Source: Trinickia terrae (lineage in GTDB: Bacteria > Pseudomonadota > Gammaproteobacteria > Burkholderiales > Burkholderiaceae). Taken from it: DNA of 64,000 nucleotides. Below are positions 45,285 to 54,193 of this stretch, one piece after another. The position numbers were made by a program, and so were the translations under genes. The stretch is taken from contig NZ_SWJE01000017.1 in NCBI RefSeq assembly GCF_005144415.1, positions 62,001 through 126,000 of the forward strand, given 5' to 3'. The notes beneath the pieces were generated by a model. It ran no database searches. It saw only the letters and a program-made list of their open reading frames with translations, and was not told the DNA's origin. Each line of letters opens with the position of its first letter. The first letter of the stretch is position 1.

Positions 45285-46238
45285 TCAAGCGCTGCGCGAC
45301 GCGGCTTCGTCGTCGGTAAATACGCTTGCGTCCTGCGTGGCGTCACCGCGATCCTCCGGATCGCCGTGCGTCACATGCGCCGGGTCAGGCTCGATTGTTT
45401 GCTCCGCGTCGGCGCTAAACGAATTCGAGTCATGCGCCGTTGCTGCCAGATCAACCTCGGCGCGATCGGCGTTGTCTTTATCTGCCTGCGTCACGACCCG
45501 CGTTGCGGCGTCATCGGCGTGCAGTTCAACGGTTGCTTCGGCGTCAGACGATTCGCGCCCGGCAACCGTTTCGATACGCTCGCCCGGTTCCGCGGCGTTC
45601 GTTTGTACATCAGTCCGCTCTTGGAGATCGGATGCAGCGGCCGTCTCGCCTTCAGCGGGGGCACCTGTCTCTCCATCCGGAAACTCGATCGCGTGCTGCG
45701 CCAGCAGATTCGCCTCGATCTCACCTGCCGGGTCGTTGAGCGCGGGCAACTCGTCGAGCGCCTTCAGGCCGAGATCGTCGAGAAACTGCTTGGTCGTGGC
45801 ATAAAGCGCCGGACGGCCAGGCACGTCCCGATGGCCGATCACTTCGATCCAGTTGCGGTCCTCGAGCTGCTTCACGACCTGCGTATTCACCGTGACGCCG
45901 CGAATCTCTTCGATGTCGCCGCGCGTCACAGGCTGCCGGTATGCCACGATGGCCAGCGTCTCGAGCACCGCGCGCGAATATTTCGGCGGCTTCTCGGGAT
46001 GCAGGCGATCCAGATAGGTACGCATCGCAGGCTTGCTTTGAAAGCGCCAGCCGGAGGCCAATCCGACAAGCTCGACGCCGCGCCCCGACCAATCCTGCCT
46101 CAGGTCTTCGAGCAACGCGCGAACCGTATCTGCCGACACGCCGTCGGCAAAGAGCTTGCGCAAATCACCGATCTTGAGCGGCTCCTGCGCGCAAATCAAA
46201 GCAGTCTCGAGGACGATCTTCGCCTCTTGGGTATTCAT
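45285..46238 (-). CDS. scpB: Chromosome segregation protein ScpB with long acidic tail
   Basis: A 317-residue protein. Residues 1-175 are the two winged helices of ScpB ([56 protein letters not shown], shown in part; [18 protein letters not shown]). ScpB is the kleisin-interacting subunit of the SMC-ScpAB condensin. Residues 176-317 are an Asp/Glu/Ala-rich low-complexity tail, more than doubling the usual acidic extension. scpA is not in the window. The rluB gene follows, as in many bacteria. Confidence 0.92.
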   Translation of the reverse strand: MNTQEAKIVLETALICAQEPLKIGDLRKLFADGVSADTVRALLEDLRQDWSGRGVELVGLASGWRFQSKPAMRTYLDRLHPEKPPKYSRAVLETLAIVAYRQPVTRGDIEEIRGVTVNTQVVKQLEDRNWIEVIGHRDVPGRPALYATTKQFLDDLGLKALDELPALNDPAGEIEANLLAQHAIEFPDGETGAPAEGETAAASDLQERTDVQTNAAEPGERIETVAGRESSDAEATVELHADDAATRVVTQADKDNADRAEVDLAATAHDSNSFSADAEQTIEPDPAHVTHGDPEDRGDATQDASVFTDDEAASRSA

Positions 46239-46400
46239 GCAGCTAGGCCAGACCCTGTGGTCAAACGGACCGGATCAAACAGACGATATGGAACTGAAGA
46301 CGCGCTCGCCCGATTCTGATCGGTCATATTGATGGGAGCACGGACCGGGGGGTGGCGAATCGTACCGCTTATCAAGCCAAACCCAGCCGGACAGAGCAGC

Positions 46401-46421
46401 GCGATTCCGAAATGGAATCGC
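46401..46421. repeat. Hairpin between the aminotransferase and scpB genes
   Basis: GCGATTCC / GGAATCGC with a 5-nt loop, about 60 bp after the aminotransferase stop (minus strand) and 160 bp before scpB. It could terminate the aminotransferase transcript; no T-run is present. Confidence 0.4.
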
Positions 46422-46479
46422 GTGACTGAACGCAATCTTACGCAAAAATATTCGGTGCGTAAAGAACGGCGCCCGCGAT

Positions 46480-47676
46480 TCACCTGCGCGCGAGAAAGCG
46501 CCGCAGCCGCTCGACGCCGCGATCGAGCCGCGCCGGATCGCATGCATAGCACCAGCGCACGAAGCCCTCGCCTTCCGCGCCGAATGCACTCCCCGGCGCA
46601 AGCCCTAGGCCGACTTCGCGCACGAGCGCCTTACAGAGATCGAGGCTGTGTCCGGCGCCCGGCAGCGTGAAGAATAGATACATCGCGCCCAGCGGCGCTT
46701 TGACATCGACGCCGGCGATCTGGGAGAGCTCACCGACCAAGTGGTCGCGCGAGGCGCGCAGGCTCGCGGCCAACTCCTGCGCGAACCGCTCGCCTTCGCG
46801 CACCGCAGCGATGCCGGCCTGCTGCACGAAAGCCGGCGCACAGGACGTGTTGTATTCGATGAGCTTGGACAGATCGTCCATCAGCGCGCTGGGCGCCACG
46901 ATCCAGCCGAGCCTCCAGCCGGTCATCAGCCATGCCTTGGAAAACGAGTTCACACAAATCACGCGTTCGTCGCGCGCCGCCAGATCGAGGAAAGACGGCG
47001 CGCTTGCCGTGACGCCTGCATCATCGCCGTAGTAAAGCCGCTCGTAGACTTCATCGGCGACGATCCAGATGCCGTGGCGCCGGCAATGCTCGAGCACCGC
47101 GCGCTGGTCGTCGCGCGCCATCACCCAGCCGGTCGGGTTGTTCGGCGAGTTCAGCATCAAAAGCCGCGTATCGGGCGTCAGCGCCGCCAGCAGCCGCTCG
47201 ACATCGAGCGTCCAGCCATGCGCACCGTAGTCCAGCGACACGGTCTCGACGCTTGCGCCAAGGATCTTCGGGATCTCGACGAGATTCGGCCACAGCGGCG
47301 TGACCGCGACCACGCGATCGCCCGCGCCGACGACCAGCTGCGCCGCCAGCATCAGCGCGTTGACGCCCGCGCTCGTCACCGCGATGCAATCGGGGGATGT
47401 CGCGCCGTGCAACGCGCTCACGTACTCGGAGAGCGCCTCGCGCAGCGGCGCAATGCCGAGGTTGTGCGTATAGAACGTGGCGCCGGCGGCGAGCGCGTCA
47501 CCCGCTGCATCACGGATGAACTGCGGAGTCACCTGATCCGATTCGCCGAACCAGAACGGCAGAACGTCGGCGACGCCGAAACCGGCGTTCGCGACCTCGC
47601 GGATCTGGGACGGACGCAGCGCCCGCACGGCGTCGCGAGCGCTCGGCGCGCCGTGGCGAATTACGGTCTCGCTCAT
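46480..47676 (-). CDS. PLP-dependent class I/II aminotransferase
   Basis: A 398-residue fold-type I aminotransferase. PLP-Lys is Lys247 in SFSKAWLMTGWRLGW; other motifs are TSAGVNALMLAAQ (101-113), SPNNPTGWV (177-185) and DEVYERLYYG (208-217). This fits the aspartate/aromatic/alanine group; substrate is not certain. Start at 47676 (MSETVIRHG). The LysR gene is directly upstream on the same strand (136 bp). Confidence 0.88.
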   Translation of the reverse strand: MSETVIRHGAPSARDAVRALRPSQIREVANAGFGVADVLPFWFGESDQVTPQFIRDAAGDALAAGATFYTHNLGIAPLREALSEYVSALHGATSPDCIAVTSAGVNALMLAAQLVVGAGDRVVAVTPLWPNLVEIPKILGASVETVSLDYGAHGWTLDVERLLAALTPDTRLLMLNSPNNPTGWVMARDDQRAVLEHCRRHGIWIVADEVYERLYYGDDAGVTASAPSFLDLAARDERVICVNSFSKAWLMTGWRLGWIVAPSALMDDLSKLIEYNTSCAPAFVQQAGIAAVREGERFAQELAASLRASRDHLVGELSQIAGVDVKAPLGAMYLFFTLPGAGHSLDLCKALVREVGLGLAPGSAFGAEGEGFVRWCYACDPARLDRGVERLRRFLARR

Positions 47677-47812
47677 TGGGGTCCTAATGGAGGGCTCGGG
47701 AGAAAAGCATGCAGTGTAGCGTGCGCTGAACGAACGCGCGCTCGGACGAAATCGACGCGGGAGGACGCCGGACCGGCGCCGTGCGCCGCCATCGATCCAT
47801 GCGCCGTCCGCC

Positions 47813-48715
47813 CTAGCCAAGGTCTTCGACCCGCGCGGGAAGCTGCCGGATCAAGCCCCAAACCGCCTCGGCCGCGGGCGACAGCGAACGGTCCCGGCGC
47901 CGCACCAGGTCGACGGTGCGCTCCGCGCGCGGCACGAGCGGCCGCGCGACGAGCGAGGTGTCGGCGGGTGCCGGCAGCGCCAGCCACGGCAGCACGCTCA
48001 CGCCGACGCCCGCCTCCACGAGCCCGAACACGGTAGCCGTGAATCCCAGCTCCTGCACGATTGGCGCGCTCACGTGCTGCTCGGCCAGCACAGCGTCGAT
48101 CAAGGGACGGCTGCCCGATGCCTGGTCGAGCATCACGAGACGCTGCCCGTCCAGCGCGCTCCACGAAACGCTCGCCTGAGCCGCCAAAGGATGATCGGCC
48201 CGGGCGACGAAGCAGAATGAATCCGTCATCACCGTCTCGCTGACCAGATCCTCCGCGCCGTGCGGCCCGATGATGACCCCGAAATCGGCCTCGCCCGACT
48301 TGACCTTGCGCATCACGTCGGCCTGCACGTCGTCACGCAAGCCGAGTGTGATGTAAGGAAACCGCTTGCCGCACGCCGCGATGACTGGCGGCATCACCCG
48401 GCACGCGACTGTCGGGCTCGCCGCGACCACGACCCGGCCGCGCCGCTGCTCGCCGATCTCGCGAATTTCGCGCAAGGCCTCGTCCAGATCGGTCAAGAGG
48501 CGCGAGACGCTCGCGATCAGGTTTGCGCCGACATCGGTCAGTTGCACCTCGCGCGTCGTCCTGTCAATCAGTTTCAAGCCGATCTCACTTTCGAGCTCCC
48601 GCACGCAGCGGCTCACGGCGGATTGCGTGAGCCCGATCTCGTCGCCCGCGCGGCTGAAGCTTTCCTGGCGCGCGACTTCAATAAATACGCGCAACTGCCG
48701 CAACGTGACATTCAT
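47813..48715 (-). CDS. LysR-family transcriptional regulator
   Basis: A 300-residue LysR protein: HTH (about 1-60: LRQLRVFIEVARQESFSRAGDEIGLTQSAVSRCVRELE, in pieces) and a type-2 periplasmic-binding-like effector domain (about 90-295). Its target is not shown by context; the downstream aminotransferase on the same strand is one candidate, because no divergent gene begins upstream. Confidence 0.9.
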   Translation of the reverse strand: MNVTLRQLRVFIEVARQESFSRAGDEIGLTQSAVSRCVRELESEIGLKLIDRTTREVQLTDVGANLIASVSRLLTDLDEALREIREIGEQRRGRVVVAASPTVACRVMPPVIAACGKRFPYITLGLRDDVQADVMRKVKSGEADFGVIIGPHGAEDLVSETVMTDSFCFVARADHPLAAQASVSWSALDGQRLVMLDQASGSRPLIDAVLAEQHVSAPIVQELGFTATVFGLVEAGVGVSVLPWLALPAPADTSLVARPLVPRAERTVDLVRRRDRSLSPAAEAVWGLIRQLPARVEDLG

Positions 48716-49120
48716 TTATCGGCCTCATCAATGTGCGCTACCGATGCAATTCTATTGCCAACGGTTCGAACTGAGACGTCAGCAGTCGTTTCCCGCAGCG
48801 CAACAATCGGGCGCAAACGCACGCCCGGCGGGCCGACTGCACAAGATTGGTGATAGCCCTTATTTTCCGGATGGTCATTTTGGCGTCTTATACGCCCCTA
48901 GCTGACTTCCGTGTGGCCTTCTGCCAAGCGCCTTGGAGGCAGTCGCAAAGCAGATGGCACGCTTCGTGCATTGATGGGTGCACTGGCCGGCGCCGCCCGC
49001 GGATCGACGAAATCATCGACCGCCGCGGTCTGCCCCGGCCCCCTGGCACCCGGTCACGGGTGCCTCCAGAGTGCGCAGCACGGGGCAGCGCACCGGAGTT
49101 AGCTTCGCTGAGGTGAGGAC
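48716..49120. other. 405-bp intergenic region
   Basis: No supported gene. It contains the LysR promoter side and the leader of the DUF4096 gene at 49121, where GAGGTGAGGAC precedes the ATG. A CCGGAGTTAGCTTCGCTGAGGTGAGG stretch before it weakly resembles the hairpin 5' UTR element but lacks the paired stem. Confidence 0.45.
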
Positions 49121-49522
49121 ATGATGCTGTTCGACGATTTGAGAGATAACGAGTGGGCGCTGGTCGAGGCGTTGTTCTGCGCGGAGCCTGCACGCAGCGA
49201 GCGGCGCGGTCGCCCGCGTGTGGAAGCCCGTGCAGTCGTAAATGCGGTGCTGTGGGTGCTGTCGACGGGCGAAGGCTGGTCGAAGCTGCCGGGCCGCTAC
49301 CCGTCCCCGCCGACCTGCCGGCGCCGTTTCGACGAGTGGCAAGCAGACGGCACGCTTGCAGAGATCGTGAAGCGTCTTAGCACGAGCGGCCGCCAGATTT
49401 CACTGCGCGGACGCATCGGCGCAACCGCCGTGAAGACGCCGGCGCCGCCGAGCCGGGATCGCCTGCGCGGCGCATTCTGGACCAATCCGGAATCCTGGCG
49501 CGCGCCAGTCAAGATGGCTTGA
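49121..49522 (+). CDS. Second stand-alone DUF4096 protein
   Basis: A 133-residue protein. Residues 5-90 are a DUF4096 domain clearly homologous to the protein at 21457 (DNEWALVEALF, RGRPRVEARAVVNAVLWVLSTGEGW, RYPSPPTCRRRFDEW). The DDE domain is missing and the tail (91-133) differs from its paralogue. Ribosome site GAGGTGAGG is well placed and there are no inverted-repeat ends in reach. Probably a domesticated DNA-binding protein. Confidence 0.7.
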   Translation: MMLFDDLRDNEWALVEALFCAEPARSERRGRPRVEARAVVNAVLWVLSTGEGWSKLPGRYPSPPTCRRRFDEWQADGTLAEIVKRLSTSGRQISLRGRIGATAVKTPAPPSRDRLRGAFWTNPESWRAPVKMA

Positions 49523-49534
49523 TTCGAATTGCAG

Positions 49535-49556
49535 CCGGGCGCCTGCGGGCGCCCGG
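49535..49556 (+). terminator. Hairpin after the second DUF4096 gene
   Basis: CCGGGCGCC / GGCGCCCGG perfect 9-bp stem, TGCG loop, 12 bp after the stop. No T-run. The remaining bases to 49812 hold no clear gene. Confidence 0.5.
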
Positions 49557-49812
49557 TTCGCATCAGGCGGCCGCTGCGGCGAGGTGCCGCAAGCCCCCTG
49601 CTGGTGCGCACGCTCTCGCACCAGCCATTCCCCCTCATCACTGCGGTTCAAGCTCCGCGCCGGCGTTCCGCCAGGCAGCGCAAAGCGTGCACGCCAGACA
49701 TTCAGCGTTTGGCGAAACATCTATTTACCATTATTTACAACGCGCTTTCGCCCACCCGCTTACTTTACGAGTATGCGAACAAGCCGCCGCTTTGCGCGGT
49801 TTGATAGTGGTG

Positions 49813-49860
49813 GATGGGTCAGAGTAAGTGCTGAAGCGCTAGCTCCGATCAACACAGGAG
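49813..49860 (+). promoter_or_regulatory. 5' UTR hairpin element (copy 3)
   Basis: GATGGGTCAGAGT followed by AAGTGCTGAAGCGCTAGCTC and CGATCAACACAGGAG. The AGGAG (49856-49860) is the ribosome site of the gene at 49867. Consensus shared with copies at 2886 and 16761. The pairing is partly wobble or mismatched here. Confidence 0.65.
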
Positions 49861-49866
49861 CCAACC

Positions 49867-50121
49867 ATGAAATCAGTGTCACTGCTTCTGTGCGGTGTGG
49901 TGGTTTCATTGGCTACTGTTGCCGCACAGGCCCAGCATTCTCCTCGCGATTGGGGCCGTCAGCCGAACGGCACGACGCCCCAGTCGGCGCCCTCCAGGGA
50001 TGACGCGCGCAGCCGTCAACTCAACCCGACCGTGCCGCGCGGCGATTTGCGCGGCGATATTGCCAGCAACGCGCGGATGCGCGCCGACCCCTCTCGCAAC
50101 GAAAACCGCCAACAGCCGTGA
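49867..50121 (+). CDS. Small secreted basic protein behind the hairpin element
   Basis: An 84-residue protein with a signal peptide cleaved near TVAAQA-QHS. The mature part is hydrophilic and basic with little order (SPRDWGRQPNGTTPQ ... DLRGDIASNARMRAD). No family recognised. Well-placed AGGAG inside the upstream hairpin element; an intrinsic terminator lies about 90 bp downstream. Confidence 0.65.
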   Translation: MKSVSLLLCGVVVSLATVAAQAQHSPRDWGRQPNGTTPQSAPSRDDARSRQLNPTVPRGDLRGDIASNARMRADPSRNENRQQP

Positions 50122-50209
50122 CGCGTCGCGAAAATAGCGGGAACCACCCGGCACGGGCGAAGTCGGAGTAATTGCCATGAGCACAGCGTGGCAGCAGCAA
50201 ATATCCGGT

Positions 50210-50240
50210 AGCCCGTATCCTCGCGATACGGGCTTTTTTT
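50210..50240 (+). terminator. Intrinsic terminator (AGCCCGTATC stem, seven T)
   Basis: AGCCCGTATC / GATACGGGCT with a 5-nt loop followed by TTTTTTT. Suited to the small secreted gene upstream. Confidence 0.85.
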
Positions 50241-50316
50241 CGCACAATGACTCAACCTCAAGCCGTGCCGCGCCGAATCGCTTCCTTTGCAGCGAAGGCC
50301 GGCACAGCCGAAAGCA

Positions 50317-50634
50317 CTAGGAACGCGCTTCCAGCGCAGCCGCGACAAGAGCGTCGCCTAACGCGTAGTCGTGCATGCGCTGCGCTTCCCAACCGAGCGT
50401 GCGCTCGTCTCGCGCGAGACGAGCAAACTCGGCGCGCCCCTTGTCGGTCAGAACGGCGATGTCGACGGGTGCATGAAAGCCCGGCGCCGGGGCGACGGTC
50501 CGTTGGCGAACGGTATCCATCAAGCCAAGACCGCGGAGATATTCGAAGACATTGGGGCGCTTTGCCCAAGGGACCTGCCGATATTGCACTCGTCTGAGCG
50601 CTTCGAGTACCGCTTCGTTGGAATACGTGGTCAT
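50317..50634 (-). CDS. Small soluble hypothetical protein
   Basis: A 105-residue, mostly helical protein (MTTYSNEAVLEALRRVQYRQ, FEYLRGLGLMDTVRQR, DIAVLTDKGRAEFARL) with an HTH-like look in its first half but no assignable family. GAAAGAG is upstream of the ATG. It stands alone between convergent/divergent genes. Confidence 0.5.
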   Translation of the reverse strand: MTTYSNEAVLEALRRVQYRQVPWAKRPNVFEYLRGLGLMDTVRQRTVAPAPGFHAPVDIAVLTDKGRAEFARLARDERTLGWEAQRMHDYALGDALVAAALEARS

Positions 50635-50868
50635 CTCGACTCTTTCTTAAAGTGCAGCCATGACACGGCTTTCCACGGCGTAACGCCGCGCTGCCGCTGA
50701 CGCCCGGCTACGCCGCACGAGCCGGGGGTTGTCAGCCCGGCCGGTTCGGCGCCACCGTCATTCCAAGGTACCGCCTATAATTTCGAGCTCCCCGCTCGAG
50801 CGCGCGTGAAGCGCACTCCTCATGGCGCTGCAATACGCCGGAAATCGGCGTGATGGAAGATCCACGAA

Positions 50869-51621
50869 TTGTCTCGAAGCTGTTACGTTACTCCAACTCA
50901 ATTGACCTTATTCACTTTATTCGCGCTTTTTTTCGCGGTTTTCCTGCTATGGCGCCGCGCTCGGGCGGCCATCGCGATAGCGAGCATCGCGATTTTCTGG
51001 CTGCTGGCGGCGGGCTGGCTCGCCGCTCCGCTACTCGAGTGGGCGCAGCCCAGCATCCGCCAGGCGGCCGAACCGGACTTCGCGCCGCGCACCGCGCTGA
51101 TCGTGCTCGGCACCGGAACCGAACACAGCAGCGACGGCACCCTCGTTCCCAAGCCCGACGCCTTTCCGCGCATGGCCAAGGCGGCAGCGCTCTACGCCGA
51201 ATGCAAGCGTCGCGAGCCGACTTGCAGGGTCATCGTGAGCGGCGGCAATCCGCAGCGGCACGAGACAAGCGAAGCCGATAATTACGCACCCTATCTGTTG
51301 CGTCTTCATGTCGAAAACACCGACCTGTTGCTCGAAAACACCAGCCGCAACACCTACGAAAACGCACGCAATGCCGCTAGTATGTTACGCGGCGAACGTT
51401 ACGATTCTTTGATGCTCGTCACCTCGGCCTATCAGATGCCGCGCGCCTTGCTCGATTTCGAGCGCTTCGGGTTCGCGCCGCAACCTGTCGTATCGAATGC
51501 GCGGCATGCCCGGCTCGGCGTGCTGCCCCGCTTCAGCAATCTGGTCAATGCCGAAATCGCGCTGCACGAATTGATCGGAATCGCACAGTTCCATGTTTAT
51601 CGCGCCATCGGGTGGTTTTGA
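50869..51621 (+). CDS. YdcF/DUF218 family membrane protein
   Basis: A 250-residue protein: two N-terminal membrane helices (about 11-30 and 33-55), then the DUF218 domain with TALIVLGTGTEH (74-85), RVIVSGGNPQRHETSEAD, LLENTSRNTYENA and LVTSAYQMPRALLDFERFGF. The domain is linked to SAM binding in YdcF and to envelope glycan steps in SanA/ElyC. TTG start at 50869 with GGAAGA 8 nt upstream; a later TTG would remove 11 residues. Confidence 0.8.
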   Translation: MSRSCYVTPTQLTLFTLFALFFAVFLLWRRARAAIAIASIAIFWLLAAGWLAAPLLEWAQPSIRQAAEPDFAPRTALIVLGTGTEHSSDGTLVPKPDAFPRMAKAAALYAECKRREPTCRVIVSGGNPQRHETSEADNYAPYLLRLHVENTDLLLENTSRNTYENARNAASMLRGERYDSLMLVTSAYQMPRALLDFERFGFAPQPVVSNARHARLGVLPRFSNLVNAEIALHELIGIAQFHVYRAIGWF

Positions 51622-51923
51622 AAAAGGTAAGCCGCAAACGCCGTGCCTGCGAACCATCGCCATTTAGTTCGGACTCCAGCCTTTTCCACCCACCCCTCTC
51701 GACAAAGCCGAAGATGCCTCACACCGGGCCCACAATATGCTGCTCGTCTCATCGAGGCACACACGTCAGGGTTTTGCCACACTTGTAACCAAATGTAATG
51801 ATCCGTCACTTTTCTCACACACCATCTGTTGAAAGTCAGATAGATCGCTAGAATGCAGTGTCCAGCCGGACAGGCATTCCATTTGGGCCCCTTACCAACT
51901 AACCACCCTGCACGGAGGTATTC

Positions 51924-52187
51924 ATGAAGAAAGTATCCCTGGCTATTTTGGTTTCATTGTCGGCGTTGGCAGGCGCAGCTTATGCGCAAACCGATAAAGG
52001 CATCACGGAAAGCACGGACCCGGCAAAGGCCGCCGACATCGAGCAGCGCGCTCAGGCACTGCAGTCTCAGCAGGAAGCCATGCCCCACGAGACCGAGATG
52101 ACGCACAAGCCGATGATGAAGCATCATCACAAGAAAGCTATGTCGAAGAAGGATGAAGCCGCTCCGGCAAAGGGCGCCAGCGAGTAA
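51924..52187 (+). CDS. Small secreted His/Lys-rich protein
   Basis: An 87-residue exported protein: MKKVSLAILVSLSALAGAAYA signal (shown in part), then a soluble region with METEMTHKPMMKHHHKKAMSK-like Met/His/Lys clustering (about 58-75) that could bind metal (inference). A GGAGG lies 8 nt before the ATG, and a TAGAAT -10 with TGTTGA 16 bp upstream marks a promoter near 51835. A strong intrinsic terminator follows. Confidence 0.65.
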   Translation: MKKVSLAILVSLSALAGAAYAQTDKGITESTDPAKAADIEQRAQALQSQQEAMPHETEMTHKPMMKHHHKKAMSKKDEAAPAKGASE

Positions 52188-52222
52188 TCCGCACGGCGCG
52201 CGCCGCAAAGCCCATTCTCGCG

Positions 52223-52259
52223 AAAAGCCGAAGCCGGTCACGCCGGCTTCGGCTTTTTT
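52223..52259 (+). terminator. Intrinsic terminator of the His/Lys-rich secreted gene
   Basis: AAAAGCCGAAGCCGG / CCGGCTTCGGCTTTT, 5-nt loop, ending in six T. About 36 bp after the stop. Confidence 0.88.
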
Positions 52260-52317
52260 GTCGGTACGCGCCGGGCTGCCTCAAGCGTACTGACCTCCTC
52301 ATTGAAGGGCAGCGAAC

Positions 52318-52386
52318 GTGTCGGCCGGAGTAAGTGCTTCAGCACTTACTTCGGCCCCAAGCAGGGCGCCTACTCCGGTCCCATGC
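52318..52386 (-). repeat. Rearranged hairpin element copy
   Basis: Minus strand: GCATGGGACCGGAGTAGGCGC, then CCTGCTTGGGG, then the complete hairpin GCCGAAGTAAGTGCTGAAGC / ACTTACTCCGGCCGACAC (first 20 shown). It begins with the left half of one element and contains a full second hairpin. It has no ribosome site or start codon behind it, so it looks like an orphan copy. The 307-bp gap 52188-52494 holds nothing else but the terminator. Confidence 0.6.
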
Positions 52387-52494
52387 AAAGCAAGAGAGCG
52401 TGGAGGCAGTCTATTTGCGGCGGCAATGCGCCGGTATGCTACAGTCGCGCACCGAACTTTCCCAACCCGTGCGCACCCCGGTGCGGAGGACAGA

Positions 52495-52752
52495 ATGAGC
52501 AACATCCAGCTGGATATCGAATGGACCGAAGCCGCATCCCGCAAGATCGAGAAATTGATGCCGCGCGGCTCGCAAGACGCGTTTCTCGCGTTGCCGCCGG
52601 TCGAGTGCCTGCCGATGGAAGGCGATGTGCTGTTCCTCGGTCCGGACGGCAAGCAGCAGCCGTTCATCGTCGCGGAACGGCAGTATCACCATGACGGCGA
52701 CGCCGACTGGACCATCATTCTGATTCTCGACGTGCCGCACGCCGCGCATTGA
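52495..52752 (+). CDS. Small soluble hypothetical protein
   Basis: An 85-residue protein starting MSNIQLDIEWTEAAS with a compact beta-rich look (VLFLGPDGKQQPFIVAERQYHH, TIILILDVPHAAH). GCGGAGGACAGA precedes the ATG. No family recognised. Followed by a terminator shared with convergent bamC. Confidence 0.6.
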   Translation: MSNIQLDIEWTEAASRKIEKLMPRGSQDAFLALPPVECLPMEGDVLFLGPDGKQQPFIVAERQYHHDGDADWTIILILDVPHAAH

Positions 52753-52813
52753 GGCGCACGGTTCGTTTTGCGTTCACGCGGAAACTGTCGTCGCGTGAAC
52801 CGGATGCTCGATA

Positions 52814-52845
52814 AAAAGCCCGCCTCGTTTCCAAGGCGGGCTTTT
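52814..52845. terminator. Bidirectional terminator between convergent genes
   Basis: AAAAGCCCGCCT / AGGCGGGCTTTT with an 8-nt loop. A/T arms on both sides allow use by the + gene at 52495 and by bamC. Confidence 0.8.
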
Positions 52846-52879
52846 GTCATAGGCCGGATTCAGGCGCTTTACCGCTCGC

Positions 52880-54109
52880 TCAACGCAGCTGGTCGATCAC
52901 GAGCCCCATGATTTCCTTGGCCGGTCGCGACGTGTCGATCTCGCCCTTGTCGTCCACGACCGCGACACGCGTCTGATTCGGCGTCACCGCGCGAACGTTG
53001 ACGCGGTACTGCTTCGCCTCCTTCTCCTTCCGGCCATGGAAGACCTGGTTCCAAAAGCCCTGCTCGTCCGAGCTCAGGTCCTTCGGATCGACGTAGCGAA
53101 TGTAGTACAGGCCGCGAGTGCGATCGACATCGTCGACCGTGAAGTTGCTGCGGTCGAGCGCAAGGCCCACGCGCAGCCACGCACGATCATACGGCTCGCT
53201 GAGCGTGAGCTCGGTCGACGTATATTGGCCGTTGGCCGCGGTCGAATCCGCCGGCGCCGGGGTCTTGGCCGCCTGGGCGACGTTTTGCGCGGCGATGGCT
53301 GCCGTGCCCGCCGCCGGCGCGCTCGGCTTCGCCGCAGCAGGGGCAGCCGGCGCGACCTGCGCGCCGCTCGGCGGCTGATCCGCTGCCGCGCCCAGGTCGC
53401 CGCGCGAATCCGCCCGGCCGAGCGCCGCCATCAACCGCTTCAGGTATTCGGTCTCGAGCGCCGGGTCGTTCGGCTTGGCCTGCCATTCGGTCGAGTCGCT
53501 GTTCGCGCCCGAGAGCGCCTCGCGCAAGCCTTTCTGGCTGATGAACACATAGGTGCCGCCGTTCGGCGCCGCTTCGAGACGCGTGCGGTACTTGTTGCGC
53601 TCGGCCGCCACGTATGAATTGCCCATCGCCTTCGTCAGCGTATTGCGGATCAGGCCTTCGTTGATCGACGGACGCGTTTCGTTCCAGTCGGTCTCCATCA
53701 CGTGCTTGTCGCGCTGGTCGACGACGAGCAGGAAACCTTGCTCCTGCCAGAAGCGGCGCACCTGCGGCCAGACGTCGTCGGGCGACTTGCTGTCGATCAC
53801 GAGCCAGCTTTCGGTGCCGTCGCGCTGGATATGCATGCCGGCGACGGGCGGGATCACGGTATCGGCCTTCGGCGCCGCCTGCTGGGTCTGCTGGAGGCTG
53901 GAAAGCGAGGTCGTGCCGCCCTGCGGAGGCAGCGAACGCTGATCGGACGTTTCCTCGAGCATGTTGGGCGGAACGGCAAGCGACACTTGCTTCGACTTCG
54001 AATCGCTCTTGTAGTCGACCTTGGTGGGCGACGGCGAACTGCAACCGGCGAGGAAACCGCCGGCCAACAGCAATGCTGCGAACCGCGAGGTAAAACGAAG
54101 ATCAGTCAT
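52880..54109 (-). CDS. bamC: Outer membrane assembly lipoprotein BamC
   Basis: A 409-residue lipoprotein with lipobox LAGC (Cys about 23). Two helix-grip domains (about 115-200 and 310-409) are joined by an Ala/Pro-rich linker (about 255-300). The N-terminal disordered region with DYKSDSKSKQVSLAVPPNM lies where BamC contacts BamD. It is part of the BAM complex that inserts beta-barrels. Unlike E. coli, where dapA is immediately upstream, no dapA is present and bamC has its own promoter. Confidence 0.85.
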   Translation of the reverse strand: MTDLRFTSRFAALLLAGGFLAGCSSPSPTKVDYKSDSKSKQVSLAVPPNMLEETSDQRSLPPQGGTTSLSSLQQTQQAAPKADTVIPPVAGMHIQRDGTESWLVIDSKSPDDVWPQVRRFWQEQGFLLVVDQRDKHVMETDWNETRPSINEGLIRNTLTKAMGNSYVAAERNKYRTRLEAAPNGGTYVFISQKGLREALSGANSDSTEWQAKPNDPALETEYLKRLMAALGRADSRGDLGAAADQPPSGAQVAPAAPAAAKPSAPAAGTAAIAAQNVAQAAKTPAPADSTAANGQYTSTELTLSEPYDRAWLRVGLALDRSNFTVDDVDRTRGLYYIRYVDPKDLSSDEQGFWNQVFHGRKEKEAKQYRVNVRAVTPNQTRVAVVDDKGEIDTSRPAKEIMGLVIDQLR

Positions 54110-54163
54110 GTTCAGGGAATCCTTCCGCTAGGCCACGGCCATGTTTCCGTGGATCAACCGCGC

Positions 54164-54193
54164 ATTTTACCGGTCCCGGGCGGGCCTGTGCAA
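54164..54193 (-). promoter_or_regulatory. bamC promoter
   Basis: Minus strand -35 TTGCAC (54188-54193), 18-bp spacer, -10 TAAAAT (54164-54169), about 55 bp before the bamC start. Confidence 0.6.

Noticed and set aside
48716-49120. Insertion sequence remnants around the second DUF4096 gene
   Set aside because: No inverted-repeat ends, target duplications or DDE fragments were found by eye.
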